From contig NZ_OU745373.1 in the NCBI RefSeq assembly GCF_916618745.1, positions 2,370,501-2,434,500 of the forward strand: DNA of 64,000 bases. The letters run 5' to 3'. Shown here piece by piece: positions 26,453-35,123 of this stretch. The notes below the pieces were generated by a model that was not told the DNA's origin, made no database searches, and was given only the letters and a program-made list of their open reading frames with translations. Within the stretch, counting starts at the first letter, position 1; the number at the start of each line of letters is the position of its first letter. A program made the translations under genes and the position numbers. The stretch is from Cardiobacterium sp. Marseille-Q4385 (GTDB lineage Bacteria > Pseudomonadota > Gammaproteobacteria > Cardiobacteriales > Cardiobacteriaceae).

Positions 26453-26505
26453 GTTAACGACCTCAGCCTGCCAGGAATTTTGCCCGGCGGGCTATCGTCG
26501 TTAAC
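26453..26505. repeat. Inverted repeat between the two beta-helix genes
   Basis: GTTAACGA (26453-26460) and TCGTTAAC (26498-26505) are perfect arms; an inner GCCTGCC / GGCGGGC-like stem strengthens the cruciform. It may be a terminator or attenuator between the paralogues. Confidence 0.5.
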
Positions 26506-26565
26506 ATAACCACGGGCGTGTATACCACGTCTGCATTTGTCAAAACTGTAACTCGGGAGCAATCC

Positions 26566-29229
26566 ATGAAAGGTCGTCTATTATTTCGACGCGTTCTACT
26601 ATCCATGACGCTGATATCAGCGGCATCACAGGTAGCGCATGCCCGGCTGAATCATCAGTACCAGGCAGCAGATACCAATTACCCCGTCCCCGCACAAAAC
26701 GTCTTGTGGGTCGCACCAAGCGAGAATCCCAATCTCTGGCGGCCGAAAGGGAAAGGAACACGTAACGAACCATTCGACTCCATCAAGGCAGCCATATCTA
26801 GAGCTAGTGATGGCACAACCATCATCCTGAAAAGTGGTATCTATCGCGAACCGCACTTCTTCATCACCAAAAACAACATCACCCTGCAAGCTGAGCCGCA
26901 TGGTGAAGTGTGGCTGAAAGGCAGCAGGGTTGTACCCAGCAAAAATTGGCAAAAAGAAGGGGGCGTCTGGAAAGTCACCGGCGACTTCCAAAATTTCTGC
27001 CACGTCTGCACCCTTTCCGCCGATCCGGCGCTGGCCAAAATGTCCGCCTATCCCGAACAGGTCTTTATCAACGACCGTCCCCTGCGCCAGGTCTTGCGCA
27101 GACAGGACGTCGTTGCCGGTACCTTCTACGTGGAAGATAAAACGCCGACTACCCTGAAAAACCCCAAAAACAACCGCTTTGGCTACAACATCGGTGCACA
27201 GGACAACATCACCTACTACATCGGCAGCAATCCGGCTTCCGGTACCGTGGAAATATCCGACCGCTCCCGTGCCTTTACCACCGTCGGCAAACATTTCATC
27301 ATGCGCGGCATCAACGTTTCGCAGTATTCGCCGAATCAGGTCTGGGCCTTCAATGACCCGCGTATGGGCGACATCAGCGGACCTATTGCCGTCAGCATCA
27401 ATGGCGATAACAGCGTGGTGGAAAACGGCATCTTTGCACAAAATACCAGCTCTGCCCTGGCCGTCTTCCAAAACAGCAATACCCGAATCGTGAACAACCG
27501 CTTCGTGGATAACGGCGGCTCCGGTAGCGGTGGCAACTACGCGCATAACGTCGTCTTTGAAAATAACCATTTCGCCAACAACAACCTGGACGGTTACCCG
27601 ACCCGGGGCTCAGAATGCGGTGCTTACTGCGGCCTTGCACACATCAAAATTACCCACTCGCTCAACGTCGTCTTCCGCAACAACGTCATAGATGACAGCG
27701 CCCAATCGCCCGCTATTGAGCCGAACAACCTGCGCAACAACCATCTGCCCGGTTTCTGGTGCGATGAAGGTTGCATCAACGCCCAAATCACCAATAACTT
27801 CTTCACCAATGTGCCGACCGGTATCTTCTACGAAGTCTCTGACAGCGGCATCATCGCCTCCAACATTATCGAAGGCGGCGGCATCGGCATCAGCCTCTCC
27901 GGCTCCAGCAACACCCGCGTGTACAACAACACCATCTCACGCACCTTCCATCCTATCCGTCTGCGTGAAGATGACCGCATCGGTGGCTGCAACCATTACA
28001 AACACGGCAAATGCCTGTCCGAAGAAAAATGGTCGAAAGGCAAAAACCTCAGTTGGGCACAGACCGGCACGGAAATCTACAACAACATCATCTCCTCCCG
28101 CCCCTTCATGCCCAATGACGGCTCTGGCCCGTACTACGCCTACCCGCTGCGTACCGAAGGCGGTGTTGACCAGGACGGCAAGCGGAAAACCCACACCAAT
28201 GACATGTTCAAGGGGCTGGACTACAACGCCTACTACCGTAGCAGTCCGCAGAACGAGCCTCACCTCATCACCTGGGATCTGCCCGAAATGGATTACCCGC
28301 TCAACCTGCTCTTCAAACGTGCCGCTGATCTCGCCAAGCACCCGAAAGTAAATCAGAACATCGTTGGCTTGGAGCGTCACGCACTGGATCTCTTTGGTAG
28401 CCGGGCGCAAAACCCCTACTTTATCCACGAAGCCCAGGACAACCGGGCCTACAAACAAAGCGACTATCGCCTGCGTGACAACAGCCCGGCACGCCGTAGC
28501 GGCAGAATGCTGCCATACAGCGTTGCCCGTGCTATCGATCCCAGTGGCAAAACCGTCAAACCCTGGGAAATCGTGGATCGCGGTGCGCTTATGAACATCA
28601 AAAAGAGCGCGATCCCCAGAGCAGCGCTGCAACACCCAGGTATCGCTGCCGCACCGCGTGCATTAAAAGCCACACCGCATAACGCCCGAAATGCTGTAGC
28701 GGCAAACAGCGCGATGGATAACGCTGCCCGTGGCAACAGCGCAAGCCTCAAAAGCACGCCAAACCAGCCTTACAGCCTGAGCGGTAGTGGCAAAAATGGC
28801 GACGTTAACGGCAATACAGGCGGACAAAATCTCGCCGTCAATAGCACTAACAACGCGCCAGCTATCGCCGCCGCTAATCGCGGCAATATGGGCGTTTTGC
28901 CAGACAGCAATCTGCCACATTCCCGCTATAACCGTATCCGCCCGTATAGTGAAGGTATGGCTGCCGTGGAAAAAAATGGCCGCTGGGGCTTTATTGATCA
29001 GAAAGGTCGGGAGATCGTTAGACCGCAGTATCAAGATGTGTTGTCCTATGGCGAATCCCGCGCGGCGGTGAAAAAAGATGGTCAGTGGGGTTTTGTCGAT
29101 AAACGCGGTAAAGAGACTGTCAAACCGCAGTACGACAACGTCTGGTCATACAAAGACGGTCGCGCTACCGTAGAAAAAGACGGCAAACGCCGCGCACTGG
29201 ATCTCAATGGCAACGAAGTCTCGCCATAA
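26566..29229 (+). CDS. Secreted right-handed beta-helix protein with C-terminal WG repeats, copy 2
   Basis: An 887-residue paralogue of the preceding gene, starting at ATG 26566 after CGGGAG. The signal region ends about SQVAHA. The helix domain keeps all landmark segments of copy 1 (FQNFCHVCTLSADPALAKMS, FWCDEGCINAQITNNFFTN, SLSGSSNTRVYNNTISRTFH), including the paired cysteines. The linker between helix and WG repeats is diverged and N/S-rich. The WG region is nearly residue-identical to copy 1 (RIRPYSEGMAAVEKNGRWGF), more so than the linker, which suggests selection or gene conversion on the repeats. Both copies are likely secreted or periplasmic; the target is unknown. Confidence 0.8.
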   Translation: MKGRLLFRRVLLSMTLISAASQVAHARLNHQYQAADTNYPVPAQNVLWVAPSENPNLWRPKGKGTRNEPFDSIKAAISRASDGTTIILKSGIYREPHFFITKNNITLQAEPHGEVWLKGSRVVPSKNWQKEGGVWKVTGDFQNFCHVCTLSADPALAKMSAYPEQVFINDRPLRQVLRRQDVVAGTFYVEDKTPTTLKNPKNNRFGYNIGAQDNITYYIGSNPASGTVEISDRSRAFTTVGKHFIMRGINVSQYSPNQVWAFNDPRMGDISGPIAVSINGDNSVVENGIFAQNTSSALAVFQNSNTRIVNNRFVDNGGSGSGGNYAHNVVFENNHFANNNLDGYPTRGSECGAYCGLAHIKITHSLNVVFRNNVIDDSAQSPAIEPNNLRNNHLPGFWCDEGCINAQITNNFFTNVPTGIFYEVSDSGIIASNIIEGGGIGISLSGSSNTRVYNNTISRTFHPIRLREDDRIGGCNHYKHGKCLSEEKWSKGKNLSWAQTGTEIYNNIISSRPFMPNDGSGPYYAYPLRTEGGVDQDGKRKTHTNDMFKGLDYNAYYRSSPQNEPHLITWDLPEMDYPLNLLFKRAADLAKHPKVNQNIVGLERHALDLFGSRAQNPYFIHEAQDNRAYKQSDYRLRDNSPARRSGRMLPYSVARAIDPSGKTVKPWEIVDRGALMNIKKSAIPRAALQHPGIAAAPRALKATPHNARNAVAANSAMDNAARGNSASLKSTPNQPYSLSGSGKNGDVNGNTGGQNLAVNSTNNAPAIAAANRGNMGVLPDSNLPHSRYNRIRPYSEGMAAVEKNGRWGFIDQKGREIVRPQYQDVLSYGESRAAVKKDGQWGFVDKRGKETVKPQYDNVWSYKDGRATVEKDGKRRALDLNGNEVSP

Positions 29230-29243
29230 AGTTTGAACCGCTT

Positions 29244-29272
29244 GACGGCAACCCATGGCAGGGGTTGCCGTC
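29244..29272 (+). terminator. Hairpin downstream of beta-helix copy 2
   Basis: GACGGCAACCC and GGGGTTGCCGTC form a strong stem 14 bases after the stop. Confidence 0.6.
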
Positions 29273-29292
29273 TGGCATCAGTGCTATACGAT

Positions 29293-29331
29293 TTCGCCCC
29301 GCTATGCATTTGCTTGGCGGGGCGAATTTTT
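29293..29331 (+). terminator. Second terminator downstream of beta-helix copy 2
   Basis: TTCGCCCCGC and GCGGGGCGAA are separated by 14 bases and followed by five Ts on the plus strand. It lies before the convergent MBL gene. Confidence 0.6.
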
Positions 29332-29359
29332 GTGGCGCGGCATTAACCGCTGATGCTAA

Positions 29360-30058
29360 TTAACTGTGCAACACAGCATCAAGTTCGGCGCGGCTGATCG
29401 GGCCGTAGGGCGTGTGGCGGGTTTTGCCCGCAATTTCCATGCGGTAGCGGACAAAATCGGCCTCGTTGTCGATCATCAGGAAGGGGTTACCCGCAAGCTG
29501 TTCGCCAAGGGTGCTTGTTTCCGCAATGCCGTAGTTATGGCCGACGTACAGGGTGGTTTCGGGCGGCAGCGTCTTCAGTTTTTGCAAGCTGTGGAAGAGC
29601 GCATGCGGGTCACTACCTTTGAGGTCGGCACGGCCGCAGCCGTAGATAAAGAGGGTGTCGCCGGTGATGAGATCGCCGCCAATGTGGTAGCAGCAACCAC
29701 CGGGGGTGTGGCCGGGGGTTTTGATGATGCCGATGCTGGTGTTGGCAAAGGCGATTTCGTCACCGTCGGTGAGGAGGATGGCATCTTCAGGGCAATCCGG
29801 CCAGTGCGGGTGTTCATCCTCGCTGATGAAGAGGCTGACGCGCTCGCCATAGAGTTCGGATACGGCATTGACGTGGTCGTGGTGACTGTGGGTGATGAGG
29901 ATGCCGGTCAGCGTCAGGCCTTCTTCAGCCAGCACTTCATGGATGCCTTCCGCGTCCCAGGCGGGATCGACCACAAAGGCTTCGTTGCGCTTGCGGTCGG
30001 CGAGGATGTGAATGAAGTTGTCATGGTCTTCGACGATGAGGGTGATGATGTCGTACAT
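29360..30058 (-). CDS. MBL-fold metallo-hydrolase (glyoxalase II-like)
   Basis: A 232-residue metallo-beta-lactamase-fold hydrolase. The metal-binding signature THSHHDHVNAV is complete. Further ligands are the His in KTPGHTPGG, the Asp in ITGDTLFIYGCGRADL and the His in YVGHNYG. The fold and the early FIHILADRKRNEAFVVDPAWDAEGI segment resemble glyoxalase II / GloB-type thioesterases, which hydrolyse S-lactoylglutathione, but the C-terminal substrate domain is short, so a general thioesterase role is safer. ATG 30058 has GAGAACC upstream; a TTG 12 bases earlier is possible. It follows smpB closely and may be co-transcribed with it. Confidence 0.85.
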   Translation of the reverse strand: MYDIITLIVEDHDNFIHILADRKRNEAFVVDPAWDAEGIHEVLAEEGLTLTGILITHSHHDHVNAVSELYGERVSLFISEDEHPHWPDCPEDAILLTDGDEIAFANTSIGIIKTPGHTPGGCCYHIGGDLITGDTLFIYGCGRADLKGSDPHALFHSLQKLKTLPPETTLYVGHNYGIAETSTLGEQLAGNPFLMIDNEADFVRYRMEIAGKTRHTPYGPISRAELDAVLHS

Positions 30059-30066
30059 GGTGGTTC

Positions 30067-30537
30067 TCAATGGATTTTCATGAGGCGTTCTTTCTGTCGT
30101 GACCAGTCGCGGTCTTTCTCGCTGGCGCGTTTGTCGAAGGCTTTTTTACCTTTGGCAATGGCAAGGTTCACCTTGACGTAGCCGTTTTTCCAGTAGAGGT
30201 TGACGGGGACAAGGGTGTAGCCGTCGCGCTGCGCCGCGCCGATGAGTTTGGCGATTTCACGGCCATGCAAGAGCAGCTTGCGGGTGCGCGAGGGATCAGC
30301 GATAACGTGGGTGGAAGCGGCTGGCAGCGGGGTGATGTAGGCGCCGAAGAGGTAGATTTCCCGATCCTTGACGAGGATGTGGCTTTCCTTGATTTGCACG
30401 CGCCCGGCGCGTAGGGCTTTCACTTCCCAGCCCATCAGCGATATGCCGGCTTCGAAATGTTCTTCGAGAAAGTAGTCGTGGAAGGCTTTGCGGTTGGTGA
30501 TGATGTTGTTGTCGGTCTCTTTGCTTTTCTTGCTCAT
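30067..30537 (-). CDS. smpB: SsrA-binding protein SmpB
   Basis: A 156-residue RNA-binding protein that partners tmRNA in rescuing stalled ribosomes. Family landmarks are all present: NRKAFHDYFLEEHFEAGISLMGWEVKALRAG, the ESHILVKDREIYLFGAYITPL stretch, and the basic C-terminal tail KGKKAFDKRASEKDRDW that enters the mRNA channel. The start at 30537 (MSKKSKE) is the normal N-terminus; the upstream extension is not conserved. It is divergent from ratA, the widespread gammaproteobacterial arrangement. Confidence 0.97.
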   Translation of the reverse strand: MSKKSKETDNNIITNRKAFHDYFLEEHFEAGISLMGWEVKALRAGRVQIKESHILVKDREIYLFGAYITPLPAASTHVIADPSRTRKLLLHGREIAKLIGAAQRDGYTLVPVNLYWKNGYVKVNLAIAKGKKAFDKRASEKDRDWSRQKERLMKIH

Positions 30538-30577
30538 GGGGTAGAATGCCGCGCAGTTATTGAGATGGGGGCGTATT

Positions 30578-31018
30578 GTGCCACAAATACACAAGTCAAA
30601 AAGACTGCCATACTCGCCCGCCCAGATGTTTGATTTGGTGGCGGATGTTGCACGTTATCCGGAATTTTTGCCGTGGTGTGCCGAAGGGCGGCAGGTCAGT
30701 CGCACGGAAAACGAGCTGGTCGGCAAAATTACCGCGCAGAAGGGCGCTTTCCGTAAGTCGTTCACGACGCGCAACCCATTCGATTACCCCCACTGGATGA
30801 ACATTACTTTGGTTGAAGGCCCCTTCCGCCATCTGCGCGGGCGCTGGGAATTCCGCCCGCTGGATGATGGCGGCTGCGAGGTGCATTACTCAATGGATTT
30901 TGAAGTGCCGCTGCTGCTTGCGCCGATTTTTGGTGGCCTGATGGAATATATGACGAACACAATGGTGGACGCTTTCGCCCGCCGCGCGGAAGCGATGTAT
31001 GGCCACCATCCGCGTTGA
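30578..31018 (+). CDS. ratA: RatA/YfjG-type START-domain (ubiquinone-binding) protein
   Basis: A 146-residue START-like (coenzyme Q-binding, COQ10-type) protein. With the GTG at 30578 it begins MPQIHKSKRLPYSPAQMFDLV and continues DVARYPEFLPWC, the standard family opening. The GTG is preceded by GGGGG. In E. coli the orthologue is called RatA, described as a ribosome-association toxin, while related proteins are lipid/quinone chaperones; which role applies here is unknown. It is divergent from smpB and overlaps rnfH by 20 bases. Confidence 0.9.
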   Translation: MPQIHKSKRLPYSPAQMFDLVADVARYPEFLPWCAEGRQVSRTENELVGKITAQKGAFRKSFTTRNPFDYPHWMNITLVEGPFRHLRGRWEFRPLDDGGCEVHYSMDFEVPLLLAPIFGGLMEYMTNTMVDAFARRAEAMYGHHPR

Positions 31019-31277
31019 AGTCGCTTATGCCGAGTCCGAGCGGCAGAAAATCATCACTCTGACCATGAACGAGGGTGCGACGTTGCAACAGGCGGTAGAG
31101 CGCTCTGGTATGGTGCGTTTCTTCCCGCATCTGGATGTGTCAAAAGCGGATTTCGGTGTGTTCAGTCTGCCGCGCTCGCGTGATTATGTGCTGCGCGACG
31201 GCGACCGCGTTGAGATTTACCGCCCGCTGATTGCTGATCCAAAGGAGATGCGGCGGCAGCGAGCAAGGAAGCATTAA
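30999..31277 (+). CDS. rnfH: RnfH family Ub-like-fold protein (UPF0125)
   Basis: A 92-residue beta-grasp protein of the RnfH/UPF0125 family, usually encoded directly after ratA as here. Recognisable segments are RVEVAYAESERQKIITLTMNEGATLQQAVERSG, then KADFGVFS and the terminal DRVEIYRPLIADPKEMRRQRA. The function is unproven; some rnf operons contain a homologue. The start lies inside ratA, so translation is coupled. Confidence 0.93.
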   Translation: MATIRVEVAYAESERQKIITLTMNEGATLQQAVERSGMVRFFPHLDVSKADFGVFSLPRSRDYVLRDGDRVEIYRPLIADPKEMRRQRARKH

Positions 31278-31304
31278 AAAAGCCGGGGAATCCCCGGCTT
31301 TTTT
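31276..31304 (+). terminator. Rho-independent terminator of ratA-rnfH
   Basis: AGCCGGGG / CCCCGGCT stem with a three-base loop, flanked by an A run and followed by TTTTT; it starts at the rnfH stop codon. Confidence 0.92.
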
Positions 31305-31357
31305 GTGAGCAGAAGAACGTTTCGGGTACATTGCTGCTCGCGTCGGTTCTCTATTCA

Positions 31358-31508
31358 TATAGTTAAACATCTAAAAAATCGTAACGGCGTTGCGCCGCCT
31401 GACCGGGCCCCATAAAAATCGCGTAGCGATTTTTATGGGAACCCGCCGTACTACCTGTATTGTCTGCGGCGGCGTGCCTTGTTACGCTTTTTTATCTATT
31501 CAACTATA
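31358..31508 (+). repeat. MITE-like element, copy C (complete)
   Basis: The best-preserved copy, 151 bp, starting TATAGTTAAACATCTAAAAA and ending TTTATCTATTCAACTATA. The first about 30 bases and the reverse complement of the last about 30 bases match imperfectly, giving terminal inverted repeats that both include CGTAAC and a GGC block. The centre has a long palindrome, CCCATAAAAATCGC / GCGATTTTTATGGG. It lies in a gene-free gap of about 300 bases between two terminators. Confidence 0.78.
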
Positions 31509-31537
31509 CACATGGGCTGCTGTGGAGAAACAGCATC

Positions 31538-31564
31538 AAAAAAGCGCCCCAGTGGGGCGCTTTT
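31538..31564 (-). terminator. Terminator of the OmpA-family gene
   Basis: GCGCCCC / GGGGCGC stem flanked by A and T runs, 13 bases past the stop of the minus-strand gene. Confidence 0.88.
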
Positions 31565-31576
31565 GCAGGCGGCAAC

Positions 31577-32491
31577 TCAGTGCATATTTTTGCCGTACAG
31601 TTTGATTTCGACGCGGCGGTTCGGCTGGTCGCAGGCGGCACGGGCCTTGGCGTTACGCGGATAACGGGCGCGGCAGTCGCTGACGACGAGACCGGTTTCG
31701 CCGTGACCACGTGCTTTGAGCGAGGAAGGACTGAAACCGTTTTCGACCAGCACGCGTTTGACGGTCTGCGCGCGGCGTTGCGAGAGACGCTGGTTGTAAG
31801 CAGGTTTGCCTTCGGGGTCAGCGTAGCCGTCAATGTAGATAACGCTGGTCGCATCGCGATATTGATAGGAGTCAGCGGCGATTTCTTTCAGGCGCTGCTT
31901 GCCTTCGGGCAACATGTTGGCGTAGTCGTAGCGGTCGAATTTGAACAGGGTGGAGATGTCGATGTTGTATTGCTGCACGAGTTCCGGCGCACAACTGCGG
32001 TTCTGCTCAAGGCGCGGCAGGGTATGAGTCTGTTCGCGCAGTTGGCCAAGTTCTTGACTGGCAGTAGCACGGTTCACCGCTTGCAGGGTCGGCCCCATGC
32101 CGCCGTCAATGACGCGGAAGAAGCTGACGTAGCCTTGTGGCAGGTCGTAAAACTCGCCTGCACCCGCTTTGATGTTGTAGGCGGTATCCTGCCCGGTATA
32201 GGCCGAGGCCAGACGCTGGTTGTAGGGGCAGAGTTCAGCATAGCGGTAGCCGCCCGGCAGCAGTGAAGCAAGGTATTCGCCGTTGACGTACACGTTCGCC
32301 GCCGGACCGCCGGCTCCGGCGGGGCGGTAGAACATGGCGCCCGCCCAGCCGGGGTTGACTGCTTCGTTGGCCGGAGCCGGTGCGCCGAAGGTTTGCCATT
32401 GTTCGGCCAGTTCCGGCATCTGCGCTCCGCTTTGAGCGGCAAACAGCCCGGTTATCAGGACGGCGGAGAATATCTTTGCGTTTTTTTTCAT
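31577..32491 (-). CDS. OmpA-family outer-membrane protein
   Basis: A 304-residue exported protein. The signal peptide is KKNAKIFSAVLITGLFAAQSGAQ; AAAGGAA precedes the ATG. The N-terminal half (about 25-165) contains FYRPAGAGGPAANVYVNGEYLASLLPGGYRY, a small beta domain seen in some OmpA-like adhesion proteins. The C-terminal OmpA-like peptidoglycan-binding domain (about 180-300) has IYIDGYADPEGKPAYNQRLSQRRAQTVKRVL and the Arg-containing PNRRVEIKLYG end. It should link the outer membrane to peptidoglycan. It is single-gene with its own terminator. Confidence 0.88.
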   Translation of the reverse strand: MKKNAKIFSAVLITGLFAAQSGAQMPELAEQWQTFGAPAPANEAVNPGWAGAMFYRPAGAGGPAANVYVNGEYLASLLPGGYRYAELCPYNQRLASAYTGQDTAYNIKAGAGEFYDLPQGYVSFFRVIDGGMGPTLQAVNRATASQELGQLREQTHTLPRLEQNRSCAPELVQQYNIDISTLFKFDRYDYANMLPEGKQRLKEIAADSYQYRDATSVIYIDGYADPEGKPAYNQRLSQRRAQTVKRVLVENGFSPSSLKARGHGETGLVVSDCRARYPRNAKARAACDQPNRRVEIKLYGKNMH

Positions 32492-32637
32492 CGCGTTTTT
32501 CCTTTGTAAACTTTTGTGTCCGTACCGCGGCAGCGGTAATTATTTATTCATGACTATGCAACGTGGCAATACTAAAACTTTCACTACAGCTTGTCAAAAA
32601 CCCTTTGCAGGCAAATACTTGGGCGGCGGCAAGTCAT

Positions 32638-33411
32638 TCAACCCGTCGTGTTTTTACAGCGTAGTTCATGAATATAGCGGGCGACATTCAGGTAATGCGG
32701 CTCTGTGGACAGGGCAAGTTCGCGGGCGGTAATTTCATCTGCGCTGTGGCGGGCGCGATCATGCGGTTTCATATAATCATAAAAACAGCGGATAGCCGAG
32801 CGACGGACAGGATACAGCGAAAGATTATCCAATGCCGCCCCAACTTCTTCCGGGGAACGCGGATGCGTGGGCGTCAGTTTCGCTGTTTTCCGGTAAGGTC
32901 GAAGATCGCGATCCAGATAGGCAAAGTTGCCGAAAACATGCTGGGCGAAGCGCAGGGCATATGCGTTGTAGTACATCAGCGAAAAATACCCGCCCGGGCG
33001 AATGCGGGCGGCGCAGGAAGCAAGCAGTTCTGCACCGTTTTCGACCCATTCCAGCACAGCGTGACAGCAGACAAGATCGTATTGAGCTCCACCCAGTGCC
33101 GCTTCCAGAGCGAAAGCATCCGCTTGAACGAAGGTGGCGGACACATTCAGTGCCTGCGCAGCAGCGCGCCCTTCATCCAGCAGCACTTGCGAAACATCGA
33201 CGACGGTCACGTCGTGTCCCAATTCCGCATACCACAGCGCCATGTGCCCCGCGCCGCCGCCGATGTCGAGGATACGCAACGGTTCTGCCGTCAGCAGCGG
33301 TTGCAGGTCGCGTTGCAGTACGGCCAGACGGATACGCCCCTTGACGGTGGCGTAGATGTTTTTCAGGAAATGTGCGCCGATACGGTCAAAAAGCGCGTCG
33401 TTTGTCGTCAT
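32638..33411 (-). CDS. cmoM: tRNA 5-carboxymethoxyuridine methyltransferase CmoM
   Basis: A 257-residue class I SAM methyltransferase. Residues near the start (FDRIGAHFLKNIYATVKGRIRLAVLQRDL) and the SAM loop ILDIGGGAGHMALW, followed by HAVLEWVENGAELL, RPGGYFSLMYYNAYALRF and the closing EPHYLNVARYIH, match E. coli CmoM (SmtA). That enzyme methylates the wobble cmo5U of some tRNAs to mcmo5U. It stands between the OmpA gene and tRNA-Pro on the same strand; the link to tRNA-Pro is suggestive only, because that tRNA has a CGG rather than UGG anticodon. Confidence 0.88.
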   Translation of the reverse strand: MTTNDALFDRIGAHFLKNIYATVKGRIRLAVLQRDLQPLLTAEPLRILDIGGGAGHMALWYAELGHDVTVVDVSQVLLDEGRAAAQALNVSATFVQADAFALEAALGGAQYDLVCCHAVLEWVENGAELLASCAARIRPGGYFSLMYYNAYALRFAQHVFGNFAYLDRDLRPYRKTAKLTPTHPRSPEEVGAALDNLSLYPVRRSAIRCFYDYMKPHDRARHSADEITARELALSTEPHYLNVARYIHELRCKNTTG

Positions 33412-33433
33412 CTTTCACGTGGCATATCAGGCA

Positions 33434-33458
33434 TAAAAAAATCGGGCCTAAGCCCGAT
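33434..33458 (-). terminator. Terminator of tRNA-Pro
   Basis: On the minus strand ATCGGGC and GCCCGAT form a stem with a four-base loop, followed by a seven-T tract, 17 bases after the tRNA 3' end. Confidence 0.9.
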
Positions 33459-33475
33459 GAGAGAGGAATAAATAG

Positions 33476-33552
<77 letters not shown>

Positions 33553-33565
33553 AAAGAAGGCGCGG

Positions 33566-33593
33566 ATTATACACGCAAAGAGAGGCATTGCAA
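33566..33593 (-). promoter_or_regulatory. Sigma70 promoter of tRNA-Pro
   Basis: On the minus strand TTGCAA (-35) and a perfect TATAAT (-10) are separated by 16 bases, with the -10 ending 13 bases before the tRNA 5' end and a GC-rich discriminator (CCGCGCC), as in stringently controlled stable-RNA promoters. Confidence 0.8.
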
Positions 33594-33731
33594 GCCGTGA
33601 TTCGAGGGAAAACGAATCCCCTTGAAAAACCGCATACTGACGCGGGAAAAGCACAAAATGTCGTAAAAACGATACTTGACCACCCACAAAGCAGACGCTA
33701 CTTTGTGCGCCCCTTCCCGCAGAGCGCATTG

Positions 33732-34403
33732 ATGCAAACAGCCTTTCGATACGGACTCCTCGCCCTCGGCATGTGGCTGTTGGGCGGGTGTAGCAGTTCC
33801 CCCGCGCCTTACCAATACGAACACAACAACACCATCGCTCTTGAGTCTATCAGCGGAGACGATAACGTTGACGATTACTACGAATACCCCGCACTTATCA
33901 GCATGGAAAATGATGACGCGGGTGCGGCCTTGCCGGTAGAACGCCTGTCGCCACCGCCTGTGCCGGATATCGTTGACCATGACTACGGCAGCGACATCGT
34001 CCTGCGCGAAATTCCACGTCCAACTGTCAGTGCCAGCGCATACAGTGGCAGCATCGAGGGTGGTAACGACATCAGCAGCATTGCCCATGCCTACCTCAGC
34101 GCCCTTTATCGTGGCGACGGTGAAACTGCCTGGCGCTATGCCTTCGTTCCCTACAATCCCAAGCAAAGCTGGTGGGACGAGAAGACCGCCAAAGGGGCAC
34201 TCCTGATGAAAGCAGGCAGTAGCGAATACTTCGCTGCCGAAAAACAAGGCGTGCGCGACATTGAAATCACCCCGCAAAGCATCCGCCAGGAAGGTAACGA
34301 CGCTAGTGTCAACGCCCGCATCCGTTATGGCAATGGCAGCAGCAGCGATCTCAAACTGAAAATGACGAACCAGGGGGGCAAATGGCTCGTTCCACAAGAA
34401 TAA
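33732..34403 (+). CDS. Putative lipoprotein with C-terminal NTF2/DUF4878-like domain
   Basis: A 223-residue lipoprotein. ATG 33732 gives a signal peptide with lipobox LLGGC followed by SSSPAPY; the upstream open frame runs into the tRNA promoter and is rejected. Residues about 20-110 are a low-complexity, acidic and Pro-rich linker. The C-terminal about 110 residues (SSIAHAYLSALYRGDGETAWRY ... MTNQGGKWLVPQE) have the layout of the DUF4878-like proteins at 16-19 kb. The stop overlaps the next lipoprotein gene by 22 bases, so the two form an operon. Confidence 0.72.
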   Translation: MQTAFRYGLLALGMWLLGGCSSSPAPYQYEHNNTIALESISGDDNVDDYYEYPALISMENDDAGAALPVERLSPPPVPDIVDHDYGSDIVLREIPRPTVSASAYSGSIEGGNDISSIAHAYLSALYRGDGETAWRYAFVPYNPKQSWWDEKTAKGALLMKAGSSEYFAAEKQGVRDIEITPQSIRQEGNDASVNARIRYGNGSSSDLKLKMTNQGGKWLVPQE

Positions 34404-34876
34404 AAGCACTCATCTGCGCCTGCGCCCTGAGCCTTGCCGCTTGTGCCACCTTGCCGGGCGGTTCGGAAAAAGAAGTTGGCAAAACCGCCGAGCACTTCAT
34501 GCAAACCCTTGTCCACAGCGCCAAAGGCCTGGAAAAACAGACCATCGCCGATATCGCCTTTCTTGATAACCACACAGCAAACAGCGAAGAAGGCCAAAAA
34601 CGCCTGCGCCGTGCCTTGCAAATGATGGGGCAATACCTGCGTCAAGCCTTCACCGAAGCAGGGATTGACAGCGACAAAGCCGTGTTCACCGCAAAAAAAA
34701 TGGATGTTGAAAACAAAGAGGATGACGAACAGGCGCTCGTCATCCTCTACGCCTATCAGCCGGACAAAAGCAAAGTGGTGGATGGCACTGCGCTTATCAC
34801 CCGCTGGCGCAAAACTGCCGACGGCTGGAAACTGGACATGAACCCCTATCTCGATAACTTCCGCAGCAGTAAATAA
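34382..34876 (+). CDS. Putative lipoprotein of unknown function
   Basis: A 164-residue lipoprotein: short basic start (ARSTRIK), hydrophobic stretch and lipobox LAAC, then ATLPGGSEKEVGKTAEHFMQTLV. The body is charged and ends in a strand with WRKTADGWKLDMNPY, resembling the C-terminal GWK strand of the DUF4878-like array. GGGGGG before the ATG lies inside the preceding gene, which it overlaps. Function is unknown; envelope localisation is inferred from the lipobox. Confidence 0.72.
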   Translation: MARSTRIKALICACALSLAACATLPGGSEKEVGKTAEHFMQTLVHSAKGLEKQTIADIAFLDNHTANSEEGQKRLRRALQMMGQYLRQAFTEAGIDSDKAVFTAKKMDVENKEDDEQALVILYAYQPDKSKVVDGTALITRWRKTADGWKLDMNPYLDNFRSSK

Positions 34877-35123
34877 CTGGGAAGGGTGATGGCGGAAGGT
34901 GGGCAGCCGCCACGCAGGAATGATGTCATAACTATTCCCCACATTGCCGACTGGCTGGGGTGCTGATGCGGTGCTGCCAATCTAGCCCATTCAGGTCAGT
35001 GGAGAAATCTTTAATGGTCAAAGAAAAATCTCCTCCCTCGCAAGTGGGGAATACTCCCTTTGATTATCAAGGATTTTTTTGCGTACCAAGACAGTTGGAT
35101 GCCTATGCTTATTGAGCAGGCAT

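Noticed and set aside
33588..33731. 48-residue N-terminal extension of the lipoprotein at 33.7 kb
   Set aside because: It would run through the tRNA-Pro promoter region and hide the signal peptide and lipobox; the internal ATG at 33732 is better.
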